Part shown: positions 14,990-19,448 of the stretch, piece by piece
Numbering within the stretch: the stretch's first letter is position 1
Layout: each line of letters opens with the position of its first letter
NCBI GenBank assembly: GCA_900767875.1
Contig: CAAGAT010000054.1
Location: 1-19,448, forward strand
Length of the DNA: 19,448 nucleotides
DNA from: an uncultured Sutterella sp.
Lineage (GTDB): Bacteria > Pseudomonadota > Gammaproteobacteria > Burkholderiales > Burkholderiaceae_F
Direction: 5' to 3'
Made by a program: the position numbers and the translations under genes
Notes under the pieces: model-generated
The model's input: the letters and a program-made list of their open reading frames with translations, nothing else
What the model was told of the DNA's origin: nothing
The model's database searches: none

Positions 14990-16033
14990 ATGAAATCCCA
15001 CCTGTCTTTTGCCATGCGGTTGTACCGCATTGATCAAATACTGCAGGAAAAGGGAAGCGCAACGTTCGGCGAACTGCTCGGGGCACTGCAGTGCTCGTCG
15101 CCGACCCTCAAGCGCGACCTGCGGTATCTGCGCGAAAAGGCCGGGGCCAAAATCGTTTACGTGCATGAGAGCAAGCGCTACATGTACGCCAAGAAACCGG
15201 GCGCCGACGCCAAACGGGCGCGCTCGGCTACGATGATGCCGACGGCCTGGTTCTCGCCGCGGGAGCTTTTCGCCCTCGGGGCGATGCTGCGTCTGGCCGA
15301 CGCCGTCGAACGCGACCCGCAGTCGGTGACCGCCTCGGAGATGCGGCCTCTGAAGTCGCGTCTGATGGCGATGCTGCCCGACGAGCTCACGCAGAAAAGT
15401 CCCGCCGAGCTTTTAAAGCGCGTCAAGGTGATCGTGCCCGCCTTCGGGCGGGTCGACGAGCCTTTTTTTTCCATCGTGGGCATGGCGCTCGTGCGCCGTC
15501 TGCGTCTGCGCCTGACCTACTTTACGCGAAACCGCGACAGCGAATCGGCCCGCGAGGTCAGTCCCCTGCGCCTTGTGCACTGGCGCGGGCGCTGGTACCT
15601 GGATGCCTGGTGCCATGAGACGGGCCGCATGAAGACCTTTTCCGTGGAAAACATCCGCTCGGCCCAAATGCTGCAGGTGGCCTGCAGGGCCGTGGCCATG
15701 CGCGAAATTGAGGAAAAGCTCGACGGCACGTACGGGATTTTTTCGGGCGGACAGACCAAGACGGCAGTCATTGCCATCGACGGCGTCATGGCGCACTACG
15801 AGCGCACGACCGTGTGGCATCCCGATCAGAGACTGGAAGTGAACGCCGACGGCACGCTCACGCTGCAGGTGCCCTACGCCAAGGAAACGGAATTGGCCGG
15901 CGACATCCTGCGCCTGGGTGAGCACGCGCGGGTGATTTCCCCGCAAAGCCTGATCGATTGCGTGCGCGACAAACTGCGCGCCACGCTCGAACAGTACGAG
16001 AACCAAACCGAAGACGGGAAGAGGACGCTATGA
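14990..16033 (+). CDS. HTH-WYL domain transcriptional regulator
   Basis: A 347-residue regulator. The N-terminal winged helix-turn-helix (about 5-65) has a recognition-helix candidate PTLKRDLRYLRE (38-49). A linker with SPRELFALGAML follows, then a WYL domain (about 155-230) with SPLRLVHWRGRWYL (191-204), the W-Y-L at 202-204. The C-terminal extension (about 250-340) is of WCX type. WYL domains are thought to sense nucleic acid or small ligands, and relatives such as PafC, BrxR and CapW control DNA-damage or phage-defence genes. The ATG has only a weak site, GGATTGAG. Its stop overlaps the start of the metallophosphoesterase gene in ATGA, so the two are very likely co-translated and functionally linked. 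The specific target is unknown. Confidence 0.9.
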   Translation: MKSHLSFAMRLYRIDQILQEKGSATFGELLGALQCSSPTLKRDLRYLREKAGAKIVYVHESKRYMYAKKPGADAKRARSATMMPTAWFSPRELFALGAMLRLADAVERDPQSVTASEMRPLKSRLMAMLPDELTQKSPAELLKRVKVIVPAFGRVDEPFFSIVGMALVRRLRLRLTYFTRNRDSESAREVSPLRLVHWRGRWYLDAWCHETGRMKTFSVENIRSAQMLQVACRAVAMREIEEKLDGTYGIFSGGQTKTAVIAIDGVMAHYERTTVWHPDQRLEVNADGTLTLQVPYAKETELAGDILRLGEHARVISPQSLIDCVRDKLRATLEQYENQTEDGKRTL

Positions 16034-17076
16034 CCGATCAGGTTCGTGACTCTGCGCACAGCGCAGACAATCGATCCTCCCGGCGCAGCGGACGCAGAAA
16101 GAAATCTTGGCACCACAACCGACACGCCGAGTCCGCTCAGAAGGGAGCGCAGCCCAAGATTTTCTTTTGCGGTGACCCGCACGGGCAGTTCGATTACATC
16201 AACAAGGCGGTGGAAAAGTACCGGCCGGACGCGATCATCCTGCTCGGGGATCTGCAGCCGCCCGAGGACATCGGCACGCTACTTGCGCGCACGCTCGAGC
16301 TCACCGAGGTCTGGTGGATTCCGGGTAACCACGACACGGACACCGAAGAGTTCTACGACCGGCTCTGGCACGGGCCGCTGGCTGACCACAACCTGCACGG
16401 CAGGGTGGCCACGATCGCAGGCGTGCGCATCGCCGGGCTCGGGGGCGTGTTCCGCGGTCAGATCTGGATGCCCGAGGGGCGTCCCAACTACCAGTCGGCC
16501 GCCGGCTTTATCCGCCGCAGTCCCAAGACCAATCTGTGGCGAGGCGGTCTGCCGCGGCGCCATCGCTCGTCGATTTTCCCGTCCACGTACGAGGCGCTCT
16601 CGCAGCAGCACGCCGACGTGCTGGTGACGCACGAGGCGGCGGGCTGCCACAAAAAGGGCTTTGACGTGATCGATCGGCTCGCGCGCAAGCTCGGGGGGCA
16701 CCGGCTCTTTCACGGGCATCAGCACGAGGACCTGGAGTACGGCACCTACAAGGGCATGCTGGTGCGGGCCGTCGGCTACCGCGGCATCGTCGACCTGAAC
16801 GGCCGTGTGGTGCGTCCGGCGGAAATCGATCCGCGCGACGTGCTCGCGCTGCAGCAGGCCGGCGAGGAGCCCACGCCCGAGGTGCTCGACAGCGTGCACT
16901 TTGATCTGCAGGAGATCTACGACAAGCTGCGCGCCCGCGACTGCGTCGATAATCCCGATCACGACTGTCTGTGCGCCTGCCGCCGGCAGCGCTGCCTGGG
17001 CTTTCCGGCTCGGCGCCCGCGGCCGGAGCAGTGCAATGCGCAGGTGATCGACGAGAACGACCCGATAAAGGCCTGA
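16030..17076 (+). CDS. Calcineurin-like metallophosphoesterase with cysteine-rich C-terminus
   Basis: A 348-residue protein with the full two-metal phosphoesterase signature: CGDPHG (47-52, D49 and H51), LLGDLQ (71-76, D74), PGNHDTD (98-104, N100 and H101), VTHEA (199-203, H201) and FHGHQH (227-232, H228 and H230). The N-terminal 40 residues are basic and His-rich, probably disordered and perhaps nucleic-acid binding. After the catalytic domain a tail of about 45 residues carries C305, C313, C315, C317, C322 and C335, with nearby H311 and several Asp, suggesting a metal or iron-sulfur site. Substrate is unknown; the family includes nucleases, cyclic-nucleotide phosphodiesterases and protein phosphatases. 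The start is the ATG overlapping the upstream stop. No signal peptide is seen, so it is likely cytoplasmic. Confidence 0.88.
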   Translation: MTDQVRDSAHSADNRSSRRSGRRKKSWHHNRHAESAQKGAQPKIFFCGDPHGQFDYINKAVEKYRPDAIILLGDLQPPEDIGTLLARTLELTEVWWIPGNHDTDTEEFYDRLWHGPLADHNLHGRVATIAGVRIAGLGGVFRGQIWMPEGRPNYQSAAGFIRRSPKTNLWRGGLPRRHRSSIFPSTYEALSQQHADVLVTHEAAGCHKKGFDVIDRLARKLGGHRLFHGHQHEDLEYGTYKGMLVRAVGYRGIVDLNGRVVRPAEIDPRDVLALQQAGEEPTPEVLDSVHFDLQEIYDKLRARDCVDNPDHDCLCACRRQRCLGFPARRPRPEQCNAQVIDENDPIKA

Positions 17077-17108
17077 TTGACCGGCTCAAAGGTTGCGCCC
17101 AAACGAAA

Positions 17109-17157
17109 GGCGCCGATTCCGCGGCAAGGATTGCCTCGGCGTCGGCGCCATTGTTTT
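17109..17157. terminator. Nested hairpin terminator between convergent phosphoesterase and moeA genes
   Basis: The outer arms GGCGCCGA (17109-17116) and TCGGCGCC (17142-17149) are a perfect 8 bp. Inside is a second perfect stem, GGCAA (17123-17127) with TTGCC (17131-17135). ATTGTTTT follows on the plus strand and CTTTCGTTT on the minus strand, so it can plausibly end transcription in both directions. Confidence 0.65.
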
Positions 17158-17170
17158 CGCAAGATCCCTT

Positions 17171-18409
17171 TTACAGGCCCGCTTCGCTCAGAAACTGCAC
17201 GCTCACGCGCTCGCCCTTGGCGTATTGCGCGGGCTCGTGATCCAGACACAGGATCACGTCGGCCTGCGCGAGCATTATCAGATCCGCAGAGCTCTGGCTT
17301 TGCACGGGCTCGACCACGGGCAGACCCTGCTCCGTACCGTCGATGCGCGCGCGCATGAATTCGGCGCGGCCGCTCTTTTTGCGCACGTCACAGCCGAGGA
17401 TGGCCTCGCGCGAAGTCGGAAGCGGACCGTCGGCGGCGCCCTGCATCCGTCCGAGGGCCGGGAAGACGAATTCCAGACAGGTGACGAAGGCGGCCACGGG
17501 GTTGCCCGGCAGCACGAAGACGGGCTTGCCGTCGATTTGCCCGAAGCGCATCGGGCGGCCCGGGCGCATGTTGATCGACCAGGGCTCCATTCGGCCCATG
17601 CTTTCGAGCTGCGCCTGGCTCAAGTCATAGCGGCCGTTGCCCGCCCCGCCCGAGAGCAAGACGATGTCGTTGTCGCGCACGGCATCGGCGATGCGATCGG
17701 CAATGGTCTGCGCCTCATCAAGGGTACTGCACACCTGCACCACGCAACCGGCGGCCTCCAGAACGCTCTTGAGCATGAGTGCGTTGCTGTTGTAGATCTG
17801 ATAGCGCCCGAGCGGCCGGCCGGGATCGACGAGCTCGCTGCCCGTGGCGATGACGGCGGCGCGCACACGCTCGAAGACCGTGACCTGCGAGACGCCCGCG
17901 GCGGCCATCAGAGCGATGTGGCGGGTGCTGACGCGCTCTCCTTGTTCGACGATGGGCGCGCCGCAGGCAATCTGCTCGCCGATGCGGCGCACGTTGGCGC
18001 CGGACTTGATGCGGGAAACCTCGAAGGAGACGGTGCCCCGGGCCTCATCGATCGTGCAGTCCTCGTAGGGGATGACGGTGTCGAAGGCCTCGGGTAGCGC
18101 CGCCCCCGTGGTGATCTCAATGGCGCAGCCTGCGGCAAATTCGGTTTGGGTGCAGGGGGCGCCCGCAAAACTGTGGCCCACCAGGGGCAGAACGACCGTG
18201 GGGCTCTCGGGCAGATCGCCGAAGGCAAAGGCGTAGCCGTCCATGGCCGAGTTGGTGTAGTTGGGCAGAGGGCAGGCCGAGCGCACGGGCTCGGCGGCGA
18301 TGCGGCCGAGCGCCTGATCAAGGGCAACGCATTGGCTACGCACGGCCTTGGGGGCGGCCGCCAGAATGATCTCGCGCGCTTGGCGGATTGTGATAGATTC
18401 CTTGGACAT
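17171..18409 (-). CDS. moeA: Molybdopterin molybdenumtransferase MoeA
   Basis: Inserts molybdate into adenylylated molybdopterin, the last step to molybdenum cofactor. From ATG 18409 (GAGG about eight bases upstream) it has 412 residues, the usual size. Features are LPNYTNSAMDGYAF (48-61), EITTGAALPEAFDTVIPYED (98-117), VIATGSELV (186-194), IYNSNALML, and PGRPMRFGQIDGKPVFVLPGNPVAAF (283-308). The loop that in most MoeA proteins reads SGGVSVGDYD is SGGAGNGRYD here (253-262), keeping the terminal Asp but changing four or five residues. It is divergent from mobA, which uses its product. Family call is secure; the loop change may affect metal or substrate handling. Confidence 0.94.
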   Translation of the reverse strand: MSKESITIRQAREIILAAAPKAVRSQCVALDQALGRIAAEPVRSACPLPNYTNSAMDGYAFAFGDLPESPTVVLPLVGHSFAGAPCTQTEFAAGCAIEITTGAALPEAFDTVIPYEDCTIDEARGTVSFEVSRIKSGANVRRIGEQIACGAPIVEQGERVSTRHIALMAAAGVSQVTVFERVRAAVIATGSELVDPGRPLGRYQIYNSNALMLKSVLEAAGCVVQVCSTLDEAQTIADRIADAVRDNDIVLLSGGAGNGRYDLSQAQLESMGRMEPWSINMRPGRPMRFGQIDGKPVFVLPGNPVAAFVTCLEFVFPALGRMQGAADGPLPTSREAILGCDVRKKSGRAEFMRARIDGTEQGLPVVEPVQSQSSADLIMLAQADVILCLDHEPAQYAKGERVSVQFLSEAGL

Positions 18410-18556
18410 TAAGGCCTCAGTGTTTGAATGCGTCTGAAAGGCGCTTCGGATCAAAAATCCGAGCTCATTGGAGCCGATCATAAAACAACGTCCGCGCAAT
18501 TTGCCTTAAGACGGCATCCGTAAAGCGTGCGGGCAACGGCAGGAAAACGGGCAGCC
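18410..18556. promoter_or_regulatory. Divergent moeA/mobA promoter region with dyads
   Basis: A 147-base gap that should drive both molybdenum-cofactor genes. A 6-bp perfect dyad TCGGAT/ATCCGA (18446-18462) is followed at once by GCTC/GAGC (18463-18474). These could be a binding site or a hairpin at the head of one transcript. I could not place minus-10 and minus-35 elements with confidence. Confidence 0.4.
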
Positions 18557-19177
18557 ATGAGCGCGCAGCTAGAGTCGATTGCATTCGAGGAAATCACCGG
18601 CCTGATTTTGGCCGGCGGCCGCGGCAGCCGCATGGGTGGCGCCGACAAGGGCCTGGTGCCCTTTGCGGGCACCGCCCTGGTCGAACATGTCATTGCGGCC
18701 CTAAAGCCGCAGTGCGCCCGTCTAATGCTCAGCGTCAACCGCAACGAAGAGACTTACGCGCGCTATGGGTTGCCGATGGTGACCGACGGCAACCAAACCT
18801 TTTCCGGGCCTTTGGCCGGCATTGCGGCGGCGCTGGAGAAAACGACGACCGACTATCTGGTGGTGGCCCCCTGCGACAGTCCCTTTTTGCCGAGCGACTA
18901 CGTCGCGCGTCTGGCCGCGGGCCTGGCCTCGCATCCGCAGGCCAAGGTGGCGGCGGCGCGAACGGCCGGGCGCGAGCAGGCCGTCTTCATGCTGATCCGA
19001 CAAGAGGCCGTCACGGACGTCAAGGCCGCCCTGGCAAGCGGGCAGCTGGCGGTGCACCGGTGGCTCAACGAAACCATGCACGCCGTGTGGGTGGATTTTG
19101 ACGACGCGCACGCCTTTGAAAACATGAACCTCCCCGAAGATCTGCGGGGCGGAACGCGGAAAAATAAAATTTCCTGA
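18557..19177 (+). CDS. mobA: Molybdenum cofactor guanylyltransferase MobA
   Basis: Joins GMP from GTP to molybdenum cofactor to make the guanine dinucleotide form (MGD) used by the DMSO-reductase family of anaerobic respiratory enzymes. The 206-residue protein opens with the nucleotidyltransferase motif GLILAGGRGSRMGGADKGLV (15-34, K31), followed by TDGNQTFSGPLAGI, VAPCDSPFLP, and a C-terminal FENMNLPEDL typical of MobA. ATG 18557 was chosen because AGGAAA lies upstream and the motif spacing fits. The protein ends in a short basic tail. It is divergent from moeA, giving the final two cofactor steps in one locus, and is followed by the rRNA operon leader. Confidence 0.93.
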   Translation: MSAQLESIAFEEITGLILAGGRGSRMGGADKGLVPFAGTALVEHVIAALKPQCARLMLSVNRNEETYARYGLPMVTDGNQTFSGPLAGIAAALEKTTTDYLVVAPCDSPFLPSDYVARLAAGLASHPQAKVAAARTAGREQAVFMLIRQEAVTDVKAALASGQLAVHRWLNETMHAVWVDFDDAHAFENMNLPEDLRGGTRKNKIS

Positions 19178-19225
19178 AAAATCAGAGGCATGGCTAAGGG
19201 CGAGCCCAAAAGCCGTTTCAAGCGC

Positions 19226-19254
19226 TTGACAAGCGCGAAACACCCCGCCATAAT
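19226..19254 (+). promoter_or_regulatory. Promoter P1 upstream of the rRNA operon
   Basis: TTGACA (19226-19231) and CATAAT (19249-19254) with an ideal 17-base spacer form a near-consensus sigma70 promoter. The minus-35 lies inside a perfect palindrome, GCGCTTG-A-CAAGCGC (19222-19236). Transcription would start near 19261. Confidence 0.8.
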
Positions 19255-19275
19255 TCGCAACCTCGTTTGACGGGA

Positions 19276-19316
19276 AGGCAAAAATGAGTCGCTTGTTCGG
19301 CTCTTTTTTAATGCCT
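19276..19316 (+). terminator. Hairpin with T-run between P1 and P2
   Basis: Core stem GAGTCG (19286-19291) pairs with CGGCTC (19298-19303), with one G-T pair and a 6-base loop, and runs into six T (19304-19309). A-run against T-run and AGGCA (19276-19280) against TGCCT (19312-19316) extend it. It can end transcripts from mobA and would also meet any transcript from P1 within about 50 bases, acting as an attenuator unless antitermination applies. Confidence 0.6.
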
Positions 19317-19365
19317 GAGGTCAACGACAAGAGCAAAATCGGAAAAACAAATTTTGAAATTGCTC

Positions 19366-19395
19366 TTGACAAGACGAATTCGATTGATATAGAAT
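19366..19395 (+). promoter_or_regulatory. Promoter P2 of the rRNA operon
   Basis: TTGACA (19366-19371) is paired with TATAGA (19388-19393, 16-base spacer) or TAGAAT (19390-19395, 18-base spacer). An AT-rich stretch, A-rich then T-rich, lies just upstream at 19335-19360 and resembles an UP element. This is probably the main rRNA promoter. Confidence 0.75.
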
Positions 19396-19407
19396 TTCGA
19401 TCTTGTC

Positions 19408-19441
19408 GCTGCTACGAAGCAGCAATAAAGTTCTTTAAAAA
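19408..19441 (+). promoter_or_regulatory. rRNA leader: hairpin and boxA-like motif
   Basis: GCTGCT-ACGA-AGCAGC (19408-19423) is a perfect hairpin at the start of the P2 transcript. GTTCTTTAAAAA (19430-19441) resembles the boxA antitermination motif (TGCTCTTTA) found before 16S rRNA genes, and matches the TTCTTTAA usual in betaproteobacterial leaders. The 16S gene itself is beyond the window, so this is inferred from the leader alone. Confidence 0.65.
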
Positions 19442-19448
19442 CTAGGCA

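Noticed and set aside
19158..19185. Small hairpins at the mobA stop (GGAAA/TTTCC and CTGA/TCAG)
   Set aside because: They are weak AT-rich stems of 4-5 bp without a T-run. The hairpin at 19276-19316 is a better terminator.
1..19448. CRISPR arrays, insertion sequences, prophage genes, tRNA genes
   Set aside because: I read the whole window and saw no regularly spaced repeats, transposase, integrase, phage gene or tRNA cloverleaf.

Overview
The window is GC-rich, densely coding bacterial chromosome. It holds seventeen protein genes, nearly all housekeeping, and ends in the promoter and leader of what looks like a ribosomal RNA operon. Protein sequences and gene order (tkt-gap-pgk; mutL-miaA; yebC-purD-...-nadD-rsfS-rlmH-maf) point to Betaproteobacteria, order Burkholderiales. 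The hemF gene, which in aerobic relatives sits between purD and nadD, is absent, and genes for late molybdenum-cofactor synthesis are present. An anaerobic or microaerophilic gut-type member such as Sutterellaceae is therefore my best guess. This is inference from content and was not checked by a search.

Layout. Positions 1-250 are a gene-free leader rich in hairpins. It precedes a co-directional central-carbon operon tkt-gap-pgk (251-4609), which ends in a clear terminator. A DedA membrane protein gene lies convergent to it (4718-5434, minus). Divergent from dedA is a plus-strand operon mutL-miaA-larE-like (5673-9423), whose last stop codon overlaps that of the convergent minus-strand block. 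Reading down the minus strand, that block is yebC (terminator), purD, an unrecognised exported protein, nadD, rsfS, rlmH and maf (14589 down to 9420). A roughly 400-base intergenic stretch separates yebC from a plus-strand pair: a WYL-domain regulator and a calcineurin-like metallophosphoesterase, joined by an ATGA start/stop overlap (14990-17076). moeA (minus) and mobA (plus) are divergent. After mobA come two well-spaced sigma70-type promoters, a hairpin between them and a boxA-like motif, as expected just upstream of a 16S rRNA gene.

Function. tkt, gap and pgk link the pentose phosphate pathway to lower glycolysis. mutL and miaA act in mismatch repair and tRNA modification. nadD, rsfS and rlmH serve NAD synthesis and ribosome control or maturation, and purD serves purine synthesis. 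moeA and mobA supply molybdenum cofactor for oxidoreductases. The parts least explained by known housekeeping functions are the WYL regulator/phosphoesterase pair with its cysteine-rich tail and G-rich promoter, the orphan divergent LarE-like protein, the exported protein in the hemF slot, the GapA cofactor-site substitution, and the dyad-rich leader of the rRNA operon.
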